A stretch of DNA of 36,389 nt. It comes from Mnemiopsis leidyi (Eukaryota > Ctenophora > Tentaculata > Lobata > Bolinopsidae). Shown piece after piece: positions 11,251 to 23,154 of the stretch. The notes under the pieces were generated by a model that was given only the letters and a program-made list of their open reading frames with translations, was not told where the DNA came from and searched no databases. Position 1 is the first letter of the stretch. Each line of letters starts with the position of its first letter. The stretch lies in NCBI GenBank assembly GCA_000226015.1, contig JH153040.1, forward strand, positions 138,004-174,392, read 5' to 3'. The position numbers were made by a program, and so were the translations under genes.

Positions 11251-11646
11251 TCAAGTGTTCTCAAACAATGGACTACTCTGAATTTTAAGATGTTCCTCTC
11301 CCACTAAATACCTCTTACTAAGTCCACACACAACACAGGAGACCACCCTGAACTGTCCCCCTCCAGAGTTTCTAATCCTAACTCTGGCAGTGTTCCCAGG
11401 AACCAACACAACCTTACACTTGCTGCACATTCCTCGCTTCAGATCGGGAGTTAGTCGGGCTGTGTGCTTCTCTTTTACTCTCACCAGACTGGAGTTCATG
11501 TTGGTTGCTGTGGAGACGGTGGGAGCGTTGTGTGCCGCGCAGTGGAGGAAGTTCATCGTGCGCAGCACGTGTTCGTTCCTCAGGTTTTGTTTCTTTTTCT
11601 TCTCCTCCTTAGGCCTGGGTTTGTTCTCGGTAGTGTTTTCACTCAT
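11251..11646 (-). CDS. RPP21: Ribonuclease P/MRP protein subunit p21 (RPP21/Rpr2 family)
   Basis: Intronless ORF of 131 residues. The nuclear RNase P holoenzyme trims 5' leaders from pre-tRNAs, and RPP21 is one of its zinc-binding protein subunits. The Rpr2/RPP21/SNM1 signature is visible: a basic N-terminal region (PKEEKKKK), the helical MNFLHCAAH segment (residues 31-39; compare LNFLYQAAH in the family), then two CxxC knuckles, C74-C77 (CSKC) and C104-C107 (CVVC), with the characteristic LVPG between them. Human RPP21 is about 154 residues, so the length fits. The frame is open for 22 codons upstream to an ATG at 11712; I prefer the ATG at 11646 because alignment to the family starts just after it and the extra stretch is unlike the family. 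It lies between the tetraspan gene and the TMEM260 locus on the same strand. Confidence 0.88.
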   Translation of the reverse strand: MSENTTENKPRPKEEKKKKQNLRNEHVLRTMNFLHCAAHNAPTVSTATNMNSSLVRVKEKHTARLTPDLKRGMCSKCKVVLVPGNTARVRIRNSGGGQFRVVSCVVCGLSKRYLVGEEHLKIQSSPLFENT

Positions 11647-12310
11647 TTCTGTATTTAGAAAGGTATAACCACAGACATTGATCAATTGTTTTACAAATTT
11701 GGATGAAATCAATTTATCTGAATATTAAGACGAAAGGAAATTGAACGATTTTTCAGCATACTGTATCTAAATACCTTGTTCTAAATAGAAAACTTGTCGA
11801 TACAGGGATACAGAAATACTGTGACTCATAAAAATGTTTCTAAAGCGGCAAACTCGAATATATCGAAAATAAAATTATCATCGAAAATTGCACATTAAAC
11901 TCTCTGAAATTATCTAAGTTTCTTTGCACGAGTAAACTCTGAAAAGGGGACTTACTAGTAAGATCTGAAAAAAGGGAATTTTACGAAAAGCATCGGCGAA
12001 AATCGAAATCAAATTCAGTAAAATTGACGTCTCAAAGTGATAAACGATGAAAACGAAACAACCTCACTATACATGGTTCTTTATTCAATGATGATAAACG
12101 AAAAAGTCAACGAAATTACCATAATAACATATGGGATAAGTAAAACATGCAATTAAAAATAGCAATAATATGTTATCAAATTTTAAAACTCTTTATTTGC
12201 AGTCAGAGTTCTGATATAAAATTATTCAATTAAATTATTCTAATTCAATCTTGGCAAGTTTCTGCAAACACTTCTTATTTCTTGACTTGGCATCGAACAC
12301 TTCGGCTACG
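11647..12310. other. Intergenic DNA upstream of RPP21
   Basis: AT-rich, no supported gene. It contains the RPP21 promoter side and the 3' flank of the duplicated TMEM260 terminal exons. Confidence 0.4.
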
Positions 12311-12889
12311 TCAAATGTTGAAATTAAGGTCTTTCATCGATTCCATTGCTAAGTATGATTTAAGTTCCTTGACAACAGCCTCATGTTTTTTGTTCTTTTC
12401 AACTTCAGTCCAATGCACGTAGATCTTCCAGTACTTACGTCCACATTCTTCTAGCTGAAGTCGGCGTTCTTCCGGTACTTCAGACTTTAACTGGAAACGA
12501 AACATTAATTATCTCATATCCGCTGACAGCGACAACAAGGTTTCCAGGTATCAACTTAAATGATATAATAAATTATTATACTATGTTAATAATAATAGCG
12601 TCTTCTACCTCAATGGTACCTTTGTAGATGATATATATATAAAATATACTATTAGTCAGTAGAACGTAGATTTTCTGAGTCATTCCCAGAAAAAGTCTCG
12701 AATTTCTCTAGAGCAACACAATGAAATCTAACCATAGTGTGAAGAACCATACAGAAATGTCCCATAGTGCCAGCCACACTAACGTACATGTGCTGCCAGG
12801 AATCTTCACTTAGTCGTCCCTCCGATATAGCGTTCTCCACCTGTGTGACTCCGCGCGCGTGCATTACTGCGCCACGCTCCAGTAGATAC
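12311..12889 (-). CDS. Second copy of the last two TMEM260 exons (alternative 3' end or partial duplicate)
   Basis: Two exons, 12733-12889 (157 nt) and 12311-12490 (180 nt), have exactly the lengths and phases of TMEM260 exons 3 and 4 (15683-15839 and 14589-14768). They keep acceptor and donor sites and both end in FNI-stop. Protein identity is about 65% over exon 3 (34 of 52) and roughly 55% over exon 4. Shared blocks include MGHFCM-x-LHTM and LEECGRKYW-x-IYV. Open frames and exact lengths despite this divergence argue for selection rather than decay. Exon 3' accepts phase 2, so TMEM260 exon 2 could splice to it directly, skipping 3 and 4, to give a different C-terminus. A possible decayed copy of exon 2 lies at about 12990-13200 (LN.......WQ spacing shared), with an in-frame stop and no donor; that part is weak. 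No start or DUF2723 part exists here, so it is not an independent full gene. Confidence 0.7.
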
Positions 12890-14588
12890 CTTGGAGATAT
12901 GCAGTCAGCTACACACTTCTATCATGCTCCATAAGTTTGTAGAAGAGGAAGAACAAGAAGAAGAAAAGAAGAAAAGAAGAAATATTTATTTGAAATCATA
13001 ACATCAGTCATGCATTGCCATTCACAGATAGAATCTTGAAAAGAAGCATTCAAGAGCATTCTGACAAGAAAATCTCGCTTGCGATTACCTGGACGATTTT
13101 CTATCAACATCAATTTAATCATGGATCCAAATATAGGGCCAAAATCCAAATGCATTTAAATGGAAGTTGTTTGAATTAAGTCCAGTATATTCCGAAATAA
13201 CGATTCACTACCTGTATTCTACAACTTTCAACTGTGCTTGAGTTTTTTAGTATCTACGCTCTCAGTTCACCAGTGGACACTGAGGTAGATAGATTTTTCT
13301 TTTATTCTTACTTTCTTACTTGATTTTGTTTGACAAAATGAAGTACTCTATATTTATTTGTTTCAAGACTTTCTTCAAAAATGGTATATAGAATAACAAT
13401 AAAGGAATCCCATGACATAACAACGATGATACAATAAATAGTGCAGACAAAATCATCCATTTCATGGATAGGCTTAACATTATATTCTTGCAGTAGGTCT
13501 TCAATAAATCCATCTAAATCCCTTATTATTCCGTAATTAAAACCTAATGAAATGTTCTCAAACTGTAAGCAAGGGCTATTCCATCACGCTAGGTTAAGTG
13601 ATGAGGGAATGGTAACTATTCGACAAATTAACATCAGAAACAATCAACAACAATAAATACCAAGATCAGTGTAAAATATTCACTTGTTATAAGTGGAAAT
13701 AAAAAAGTACAGATAACTCAACGCAAGGTCGAAATACAGCTGATAAATGATGAGACTTGAAAGGTGAGGTGTTTGTGACGACGGATTCAATTCTACAAAG
13801 TTGGGAACGGGTGACAAGCAAGAATGTTAGGCAGGACGAGGAATGGTAATTTAGATCTTGATCTCGTCTACGTCCTGTAGTTAAGACATTTTATGTGTCC
13901 AGGGGACATCTTAAATGATCAAAGCTGTTTTCGAATGTAATATTTTGAATTTTGATTGTAACATTGTTGGGGCCGGTTTATAAAATTGTTTGCACACCCG
14001 GATCAAAATATTAATTAATTTTTCTTCTCTAACAGTTTATCGTGAATACATGCCATACAAAAAGATACTAAATTACAAATATAACATAACACATTCACTT
14101 ACTAACAATGTCATGAAACTTAAAAGTATCAACACAAATAACAATTATTAACAGCAAACATAAATCGAAACTCAATAATAGTTTAAACGTAATAGTTTTC
14201 TGATTCGAATACTCGAAAATGACATATTAAATGCACTGCGCTATAACATAGGTAATATCATGAATTGATATCCAAAAGAAAAATCAGGTCAGACTGCGTA
14301 AGATCAAGCAATAAAATATTCATGCAAATATTGAAACATCTGAGATTTGTGAGAATGTTGTTTGATGAGTGATTTTGATACTCTGATGAAAATGATGTGA
14401 AAAATAGTGAGTCCCCGTGAAATTGATGAAATCCCCCTACTTAAACATTAAGAAAAGCTGTACAGATATTTTAAAAAACTAAACTTTCTCCCGATCTATA
14501 CGATCGTTAACTTACAAAAAAACTTTCAGATAATATCAGCAACCCGATCCAAATACTAAACTCGTCAACACTCGACTGAACAATAACA
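12890..14588. other. Spacer between duplicated and original TMEM260 terminal exons
   Basis: AT-rich. Apart from the weak exon 2 remnant near 12990-13200, it has a purine-rich run at 12943-12980 and no supported coding exon. If the downstream exons are used as an alternative 3' end, this is intron. Confidence 0.45.
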
Positions 14589-17500
14589 CTAAATGTTAAA
14601 CCGGATGTTTTTGAACGACTTTAGGGCCAGGTATTTCCTAAGCTCCTTCACGAGCGGCACCTCCGTTTGGTCTCGGAGTATTTCCGCCCAATTTACGTAG
14701 ATCTGCCAGTATTTCCGGCCACATTCCTCCAATTCTAATCGTCGTGTTTCGTTACCTTCCTCAGCTACCTGACACACGACCTTCGTTAGAGCAGGATTGC
14801 AAGCAGTTTTCACAAGTTCTTTCATAAAAAGTGGATGAGTTTCATCATTTCATCATTTATGAATTATTAACGGTGCTGCTGAAGTATTGTAATATACGGA
14901 GAAAATAGAGTTTAAATTAAATACAAATTTGGCGCAATTAGATAGAATATGATGAACCTAAACATAAACTAATGGTTTAAAAGATCCATCGGATTATCAA
15001 AACCTGTTTAAATTATCTTAGTTATGAATAGGACTATAACTTTAATAAACTACGTATTAACACGTCATCACAACGTTACATATAGTCTCATTCGCCACGT
15101 GTTTACATTACGTTAAGTCGCGACAACGAGTTGCACGGTCTAAATACGATCTGTGTTGAACTCCAGGCCACCTGCACTCGGTACTTGAGTAAAATGTTAT
15201 TAATGATCTGTTATCATTCAATTGGTTCAAGTTAGTCCTCTTTCTTTAACTTGCAGACAGAGCTCACATGAGATGAGTCAACTTTACACAAAAAGTGAGA
15301 TGTCATGTCGCGATGTCACACATAAAGACATTTTCGTGAGGGATAGAAACTTATCTTCTCACAAATGAGAATCCGTCAGGGAAAATGTTTCAGGACAATG
15401 ACAGCTTATTACGCCACGTGCTCCCCATATTGAACTTTCTCAAACACCTACAAAAACTCTCATGCGTATTTTAACAGACAGCTACTCTTATAGAAGACAA
15501 GTTAGACCCGCACAGCATACGGTCAGCTCTAGGATGGTTATCGGGAGCACGAACGCAATCATGCCTTTTAAGGGCGATCCGGTATAAAATCAAAACGCAA
15601 ATTTTAAATATGTGACTGATTTGAACACATAATAATTCAGCTTTATAAGTCCGAGCTTACCGAGACACTAAACCCGACTCACCATAGTGTGGAGAATCAT
15701 ACAGAAGTGTCCCATGTTTTTGGCCATGATGGTGTACACATGCTGCCAGTCATCTTCCTCGAGCCGCCCCTCGGCCATTGCGGACTCTATTTGCTGAACT
15801 CCTTTAGCGTGCAATAAAGCACCGTGCTCCAGCAAATACCTTTGGTGGGATGCGCTACGGAGTCAGTATTAAGTCGACATGCAAACATGACAGTAGACAA
15901 ACGGAAGACAAAGATTACACGGAGATTGTAGATCACTTGGTTTAAATGATCGATGTTAAACTTTTCGTGAATCAGCAGATGAAAATCAAATTATCAGCAC
16001 CGAAGAATACGCTGATACACGGAAATAATGATTCGCGATTTGGTTTTTCATCGAGAGTACAAACTCAAACCACAATCATTTTTCGGTTATTTATTGAGAG
16101 TACAAGAACACGAACAGAACACATACAAAGACATTCGCCTCACGCTCTACCTCAAATTTTTAGAATTTTTGTTAGCGACCGCCTCCTGCCACATGAGAGT
16201 TCCCTTCTCCGAGAGACTGTTGAGATAAGCCACCTTGAGGGTGTGTTCCCAGGTCCGGTCCTCGTACTTCCGGATATCCGGCATAGGCCACTCGTCCAGG
16301 ACAGTGTCCGGAGTCGTTTCTACTAACTGGGAGTATTTCTGTTGGGTGTTATAGAACAGGTAATACAGCACAGCCTTGAAATATATTTAACAGCCCTGGC
16401 CCTTGAGGAAATAAGTTCAGAGGCAAAGAAGAGTCCTGGAATTTTACGGAAGATAACTTAATTAAACATTTTTACCGCATTGCGTCTAACAACACAGGCC
16501 AGTGCTTTGTACAACCTTACAAAAACAATGTCGGAATCGAAGCCGAAACCACATCAGACGAAACTAACAACCTCAGCTAGATTGACTACGTCAGACGAAC
16601 CTAACCTCAGCTGGATTGACCACGTCAGACGAAACTTACCTCAGCCGGATTGACAACGTCAGAACAAACTTACCTCAGCTGGATTGACTACGTCAGACGA
16701 ACCTAACCTCAGCTGGATTGACCACGTCAGACGAAACTAACCTCAGCTGGATTGACCACGTCAGACGAAACTAACCTCAGCTGAATTGACTACGTCAGAC
16801 GAAACTAACCTCAGCTGGATTGACCACGTCAGACGAAACTAACCTCAGCTGGCGTGACCACGTCAGACGAAACTAACCTCGGCTGGATTGACCACGTCAG
16901 ACCTCTTGATAAACCGCTTGCATGTTCTGTACGGTATCTGCATGTAAAACTTCTCATAGTCACTCTCCTCGTCCCTTCTCACTGAGTTACATACAAAAAT
17001 GGCGTGTTTGTCGATGTTAGCATCCAGGAACATCTTCAGGTTGTACTGTCCCTTCTGGAGTTTTGAAGTCTTGTAAGGTCGGTAAACCCCAGGTATATCA
17101 ATCCCAGCGAAAGTTGTTGGAGCCAATACATCCCTGAACCAGTCGGCAGCCATGAACTGCAGGTCCAGGACCCGCACATCCGGCCGTATCTGCTCGCAGA
17201 TGGTGTGGTATCTAAAGACGTTAGTTGGCAGGTCTCCTCCTGTTAACATGACGCTGTTCTCAGGAAGATGTGGTAGAATGGACTGAGCGTAGTGATACGC
17301 GTACCAGTTGTCTGACTCGTCGTTCTCTTTGTAGTTTGACTTAACCTGCACTGAGATAACTAGGATGGCTAGAGCTAGCTGTAGGTATTTGTTTTTCAAA
17401 ACAGGGTGGACTTTTTCGGACACAAATATGAGGAATTTACACAGTCCGATGCCACCCAAGATGACAAGACCGATTGAAGGCTGCATCCAGAACCTCTCAA

Positions 17501-18596
17501 GAACACCTCTGGAGAGGCCAACAGGATTCTCAATGTTAGCTAAAGAGCAGAACACTGCGAAATAACATCCCATCATGGCCAGAAACACTTTCACGATGGT
17601 TTTGAATAAGTTATGAGATACATTGGTGGCGATTGTGTAGAAAAGGAAGAGACCAAATGCCCACGGTAGGACTGAGAGTTCAGCTGAGGAGTCCTTGACA
17701 AAGGCGACAAAGTTGGAGACAAACGTTCCCTGAGAATCACCAGCCACCAGCTTAAACGAGCTCCCGTAGTCCAGTCTGAGCATGTGTTTTAGAAACGTGC
17801 TAAAACTGCCGAAGTCTCCCCATGTAACTCTGGGGGTAAAGAGGAAATGAGATATTGGCATTTGTAAATACCAGGCCATCCCGCCAATTCCATACAGTGC
17901 AATGTTGAATGCATCCTTGATGGACTTCTGCTCGATAATAAGCACTCTGTACGCTACCCTCAGGGCAAACGGTGCAATGAACAAAACTGAAGTATGCTGA
18001 TTAGATAACGATAGTCCACATGTCAGAGCAGACATCCGGGCTTCCTTTAGGACGTTTTCTTTTGAGCAGCTTTCAAAATAATAAGCTCGAAGCATGATAT
18101 AAGCGCAGAAGAAATTATTCAAACTAAATATTTCGCCTTGAATGGACCACATCCAGAATAAACGTGAGAATCCAATCCACCCTGCGGTCATAAGACCAAT
18201 CACACTGTTCTTACCGACCAAGCTGACAACATAGTAAACAGTCACGTTGAACAAAGCACCAAACAACACGGAGAGGATGTTAACTCTCCAAGCAGGGGTA
18301 CCAAAAGGGACGAGTTTTATGGCAAGGTATGACAAGGTCGTGAATAATGGGTACCCCGGGGGGTGAGCTACCCCAAAGTCGATTGCAGTTACCATGAACT
18401 CGCCGGAATCGCCCATGGGCAGTCCCGGGAACATGGTTACGAAGTAAACGGCACAGGATAATATAAACAGAAATGCAGCACCGATCTTGGTTTCTAGGTC
18501 AGATGTTGTTGGTTCGTCTTCAGGAATAGGCTCGGAGTCTGCCTTGCCACTCCTTTCTCTGACTATCTTTTTCATTTTCTTATCCTTTGCTGCCAT
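14589..18596 (-). CDS. TMEM260: Protein O-mannosyl-transferase TMEM260 (DUF2723 family)
   Basis: Four exons: 16878-18596, 16151-16374, 15683-15839 and 14589-14768; 759 residues, all junction phases agree (0, 2, 0). TMEM260 is an ER multi-pass protein O-mannosyltransferase that modifies IPT domains of plexins and the MET/RON receptors. After a charged N-terminus (1-35) comes TM1 and the DUF2723 motif region: GDSGEF (D63, E66) in the first luminal loop and HPPGYPL (from H78), as in GT-C folds. Further hydrophobic segments run to about residue 410, followed by a soluble C-terminal region (about 420-759) with the ADWFRD stretch and a helical end. The human protein is about 707 residues. The single large first exon reads through its donor to a TGA after four codons (577-residue form). 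That donor lies in a ten-copy tandem array, and a second set of exons 3-4 lies at 12311-12889. Confidence 0.88.
16564..16905 (-). repeat. Ten-copy tandem array of the TMEM260 exon 1 splice donor (34-bp unit)
   Basis: Units repeat every 34 bp. On the minus strand each carries the end of the exon (codons for D-V-V-N-P-A-E) and a donor, GAG/GTTAGT or variant. Intron first bases would be 16877 (exon-proximal), 16843, 16809, 16775, 16741, 16707, 16673, 16639, 16605 and 16571. Copies at 16673 and 16639 have the stronger GAG/GTAAGT; those at 16605 and 16707 read GTTAGG; the outermost reads GTTGTT. Only the proximal donor keeps the reading frame, since extension reaches TGA after V-S-F-V. Confidence 0.93.
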
Positions 18597-19487
18597 TATT
18601 CGTCAATCGACTTAGGAGAGCTGAATTAGTTTAAGTTAGTTCATAAATTATCAAAACACATATCACAACATTTCCGCAAACGAATGAGTTAATATATCTT
18701 AGCACTTTAATGAACAGTATTTCTGGGAAGAGTCACAAATATTTTATACCACAGGAATTAGAGTTACTCGTCAATTGTTGGTCGAATTTAAATTCACATA
18801 GTGAGAACTTTTTCCAACGATACTGTTCTCATAAATCAAATTATACCAGACAAAATTTGAAAAATAATTTACAACCAATAAAGAGTGTTAAATCTCAGAG
18901 CATCAAATGCCGAGAAACACAAATATTTGATGAGGTACATCAAAGCATGGCTCTTAATGAAATTTGATACTTTGGATTTGAAAAATCCAAAGTTAACATT
19001 ATAATATACTTGAACAATACATTAAATATAATTGATGATACATTTGATAAAAGATAGTTGATAAGCCACCTTATTTTTCCGAGCGCAGAGCCAATACCTA
19101 AAACCTAAGGCTGTAAAAAAGGAGAAGACGGCAAAGTGTGTAAGAAAGTCTGCAGCTTAGCCCCTTAACATACGTATAAACTTTAATAAGCATTTAATTA
19201 ATTTTAATGTGAAAAAGGACTGCTAGTTTAGTCACGTACATCTTTTAACAAGGAATACGTAGTGTTGATTAATAAATTATAAAACATCAGAGAAGCATTA
19301 GCATAGTTAACTATAAATGCATAGTCAGATTTTGTGATAGAAATCCATCAACCTATAGTGTTAAAAACAACAATCCCGGGGAAGAATTTGAAATCTTAAA
19401 TAATCCATCTTAAAAATCTATTCTGAACTGGGGGCTTACTTCATTAACAAAGCAGCAGACCGAGGTTACTATATGCGCCAACTGCAA
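18597..19487. other. Intergenic DNA between TMEM260 and PGAP2
   Basis: AT-rich, with no gene supported on either strand. It contains the TMEM260 promoter side and the PGAP2 3' flank. A perfect 11-bp stem hairpin (ACTTTGGATTT / AAATCCAAAGT) lies at 18969-18993. A plus-strand open frame at 18710-18967 has low-complexity composition and no splice or family support. Confidence 0.5.
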
Positions 19488-19493
19488 TTTATT
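19488..19493 (-). terminator. Poly(A) hexamer overlapping the PGAP2 stop codon
   Basis: On the minus strand AATAAA overlaps the TAA stop (19489-19491) of PGAP2. If functional, it would give a 3' UTR of only about 10-30 bases. Other downstream signals are possible. Confidence 0.3.
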
Positions 19494-20491
19494 CAATAGA
19501 AATCGTATATGATGTCCATTCTAGACAATCACAATGATACCAAAACATTATATTACTAAAGATCATAACTAATTCGAGTCCCCCAAAAATTGTGTAAACC
19601 CCAGGTAAGCAGTAATTATTGTGAACCATATATGATATAAAACACCCTACAAAAGTTAAAACATACACTGCAGGATACCTATCAGTGTCAGAATTAAGTT
19701 TTCCAGAACCAGTAACACCGCTACTCATTAGACGTGAGACAATAGCTATATTGAGTGTTGAAAAGAGGAAGTACACACAAAAACCAAAGGCATGTACAGG
19801 AAATATTTCGGTGGATGCAAACATCGTCAATAGGAATAAACCTGAAAATGTATGACTTCATTATATATGTTTTTTTGAAAAAATAATTGCTGCACAATCA
19901 TTTGCAAATTGAGTGATTTAAGGTTCTTATAAGCAAGAAACTTACCTAAAATTTCAGCAACACGCATAGATGTTAGTATCTGGACTATTGGACCGCTTCT
20001 GTTGTACCTCCTAAGATTTTCAGAAAACAAGAGTACAGAAAACAGTCTCATTGTGCAAGAAACCCCCACACAAAGTCGCCAAATATACCTGCAGATGGTA
20101 AATTTTACCTTTAAATGGCCTGGAAAGATGTACAAATACAGTATGGCATCTACACAGGGTGCTAAATGACACCAAACTTTTAGCTCTGTCAGGACTGCAG
20201 CCAAAAAATTTTCGCCCAGGTTTGACCTTCTTAGATTGCGCCCCAGTTAGGAAAAAAACCTTATTAAATACTTACTAACAAATATTCGGAGAAACTGGTT
20301 TGGCGAACTTACCTTTGTGGAGTGTAGTCTCCAATAGATGATGAAAAAGAGGGTAAAAGATTCCAGGTATGACAATGTGTTCGAACAGAGTCTTCATATT
20401 CATCCCAGAGTGTGATGCCATAACAAAGAATAGCAGCAAATGATGCCAGGTGAACAGAAATGAAAGAAAATGGCTTAAATGATAATGCCAT
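19489..20491 (-). CDS. PGAP2: Post-GPI attachment to proteins factor 2 (PGAP2/FRAG1-like)
   Basis: Three exons, 20313-20491, 19946-20088 and 19489-19841, 224 residues; junction phases 2 and 1 match, with strong donors (AG/GTAAGT twice). PGAP2 acts in the Golgi in fatty-acid remodelling of GPI anchors. Family hallmarks: a short N-terminus before TM1 (about 8-29), then the luminal THC...LLPSFSSSIGDYTPQR stretch (compare LPSVSSAIGGEVPQR in the human protein), YIWRLCVG at the start of TM2, and near the C-terminus the HNNYCLPGVYTIFGGLE motif (family form HNMYCEAGVYTIFAILE). The human protein is about 254 residues, so the length is close and the protein appears complete. The start ATG at 20491 gives the expected short cytosolic N-terminus. 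The ankyrin gene ends 466 bases upstream on the same strand. Confidence 0.93.
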
Positions 20492-20957
20492 ATTTCCTTA
20501 AAAGCATTTGATATTAGAGATTAAGTTATAGCGAAAAAATAACAAGAACATAAATCCAGATTTGGTAAAGTAATATCATTGATATATTTAAAACACAATA
20601 TTTTGAGGGAGCAAGTTTTATGAATACTGGCATCATTATGATCTATTATTTATTTATACCCAACTGTGGTTTGTGCAATAATGTTAGAACCCTCACATTT
20701 ATCTATAATTAGGTCATATGTATTGCTAATTCAGAAAATTGATTTTTACGTTAGTATAATATATTCTTCATTTCCTAAATTCGACTTTTCCTATTCTCGA
20801 ATTATTTTTATTCTTTAAATGGTGGGCAGTAAGGACATTACTGCTTCTAAGAACATTGAAATCATCGCTTAGTTCCACAAGATATATGATTTATGTTTAA
20901 GTGCTTTTGTGGGAACACAAATGTTGAAATGACTCTTAAAAATTGAGATAGGAAGAT

Positions 20958-23060
20958 TCAGATTTGGTACTTTCCAAGTTTCTGCATGGTTTCTAGAAAA
21001 TTAAGTGACCGAGACTGCTGTGCTATTTCATTTGGGGTATCTGCGCAGAAATTGTTTACATCACTTCTTTGAGAAGCTCTTTTATTTGGATCTGCACCGG
21101 CTTTGACGAGGACTTCTCCTCCAATAGCAAGATCATTTGATGCCATGCGATGAAGTGGATTCATACCATATGTATCTACAGCATGAATATTAGAACCTCT
21201 ATCTATAAGCAATTGTGTGCATTGTTGTCCACGAGATGACATACCACATGTGTGCAGTGGTGTTGCTCCTCCAGTACTTATTTCATTTACCAAATCAGGG
21301 TAATCATTCAAAATCTCAGAAACTTTTGCAGGCCCTACTTGAATTGCTTTGCTCATTAAGCTGTATCCTTTTCCATCATAGACTGGACCAGGACGTTTGT
21401 TGTGGTTTTGATACTGCTTTCCAATTACAACTTTGCCAGTTGCGTCACGCTGAACACTGCAATTTTTGGTACAGATCAATATCTGAAATTAAAAGGGACA
21501 GATACTAAACTTCTAAGGCTTATACCAGAGATCATAGGTGCAAAAAAGTTTCCTTTACTGGCTGGTAGGACAATTTCAGAAATTTCGGCCAGAAGTATTT
21601 TTTGGTCGGAGGCAATGTTTCTGTGGCCACTCATTTCTTGATCGAAACATCAATTTGTAACCGAAACATCAGTTTCTAGCCGAAAGTTCACATCAATATG
21701 TAGACTGAAACATCAGTTTCCAACCCAAACATCATTTTCAAACCAAAACATCAGTTCTCAACCTCAAAATAACGTCCAATTTCAGACAAAAGCGATAGTT
21801 TCAACGGGAAAATTTAAAAACACAACTGATATTGAATTTGAATTTCGTTCACCAGAAAAATTTCGGTAAGAATGAACTTTGATTTAAGTAGGAATGCGAG
21901 ACGGCTAGGCTGTATGATAGGTAATTTAATTCAGACATCCACCCCTGCAGAAAATTTCGATTTCAGTTCCGGACAAGAAAATAACAATTAAAATCAAACA
22001 TAAATTTTTACCATGAAATTACGCGCTTTATGTGCAATCATTTGACATTAGCATACAAAAAAATACAGCTTGAAATCCAAATTTGAAGAAGAGATGTTTC
22101 ACTATCTTTTTAAAAACTTAATTTTGAACCCGGGTTAGTAGGAAATAAAAATGCCAGACAGTATCATTGTTTTAATATAAAATTATCATTTTGGCACCCA
22201 GTTATAGTGTACCTTGCATACCAAGTTCATGTTCATGGGTCAAACAGATTTAATTAGAATATGAGTATTCTAACTTTCTAATGCTGAAATTATGTTAAGA
22301 ACCTATCATGAGAAAAACATTAAATTATTTCTTAATACCTGCTTATTTAATTTATTTTCGAAATTTATGTTTGGTTTTCTTGTAATACTTATTTAGGGAT
22401 GGTAAAACATGGGGCCGTGCCCGAAATTTCAGATGTGGAGCCGGGGGAAAGTTTTTGGCTTTCTAAAATTTGGTCAGTCCAGGTTAAACTCTATTAACCA
22501 GATTTCTTAGTGGCCATTTAAAAAACAAAAAAATGCCAAATTTTTTGCCTGTGGAAAGCTGAATTCACATGTTTATCTGGTGTTTGGTGCTCAAAGTTAC
22601 ATAATTAGATCCGTCAACAAATTATATCAAAAGATATTTAAAAAGCTTCCAACCACAAACACCTGGACATGAACCAAGAAAATTTTGTTTTCTGATTGAT
22701 CTTTTAACAATCCATTAGCCTAGAATTGAAAGTTAATCGAAATCTATCCATACAATTCTGCCCAAAAATTTGTAATAAATAGGAATGGCCCAGGAAAGGG
22801 ACTGAAAACTGAAGATTCACTTAATATAGGAACACTTTTTGACAAAAAGCAAACATAAAAGCTCATCTCAAAACGAAATCTGTGCCTATCTAGACATCAG
22901 CATTTAAGGAAATGTAGTTCTTGACCTACCTGCCACTGTATATCCCAGGACCAACAGTATCAGCATATGGATCAAAACCTTCTGGATCAGTTCCGCCAGG
23001 CAGTCCATACTTTTCAGCGATACCAGGGGCGTAGGGATCATAAGTTAAATGTCTTGGCAT
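20958..23060 (-). CDS. Small ankyrin-repeat protein with conserved DPYADTVGPGIY N-terminus
   Basis: Two exons, 22930-23060 and 20958-21456, 209 residues, joined in phase 2. The acceptor TTGCAG at 21457-21462 was chosen over the nearer-looking TTTCAG at 21483-21488, because the latter gives an immediate stop and the chosen one fuses GPGIYSG directly to VQRD. The N-terminal 43 residues are rich in Gly, Pro, Asp and Tyr (YDPYAPGIAEKYG, FDPYADTVGPGIY), followed by KVVIGKQYQNHNKRPGPVY. Two ankyrin repeats follow (about residues 105-170: GGATPLHTCG, TYGMNPLHRMA, KAGADPNKRA) and a capping helix with NEIAQQ. From memory this N-terminal block plus ankyrin pair resembles uncharacterised proteins of algae and other protists. 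No catalytic motif or signal peptide is seen; probably cytosolic and protein-binding. The 1.5-kb intron holds a diverged 19-bp repeat. Confidence 0.82.
21640..21770. repeat. Diverged tandem repeat, about 19-20 bp unit
   Basis: Six imperfect copies of a unit resembling CGAAACATCAGTTTCTAAC lie within the intron of the ankyrin gene. Degenerate and non-coding. Confidence 0.6.
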
Positions 23061-23154
23061 TGTAGTTACTACATTTTAAGAGATTGATTAAACATGGTAA
23101 TACCACTAGAGAAATTACCATACCATAATACCACGACCTTGCAAGTGGGCTCCC

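Noticed and set aside
16564..16905. CRISPR-like array
   Set aside because: Units are contiguous 34-bp tandem repeats without unique spacers, in an animal gene.
18710..18967. Plus-strand open frame of 85 codons between TMEM260 and PGAP2
   Set aside because: AT-driven composition, no recognisable motif, no flanking splice sites or partner exons.
21457..21488. TTTCAG acceptor at 21483-21488 for ankyrin exon 2
   Set aside because: Gives an immediate stop in the phase set by exon 1; the TTGCAG at 21457-21462 joins in frame and matches the protein block.
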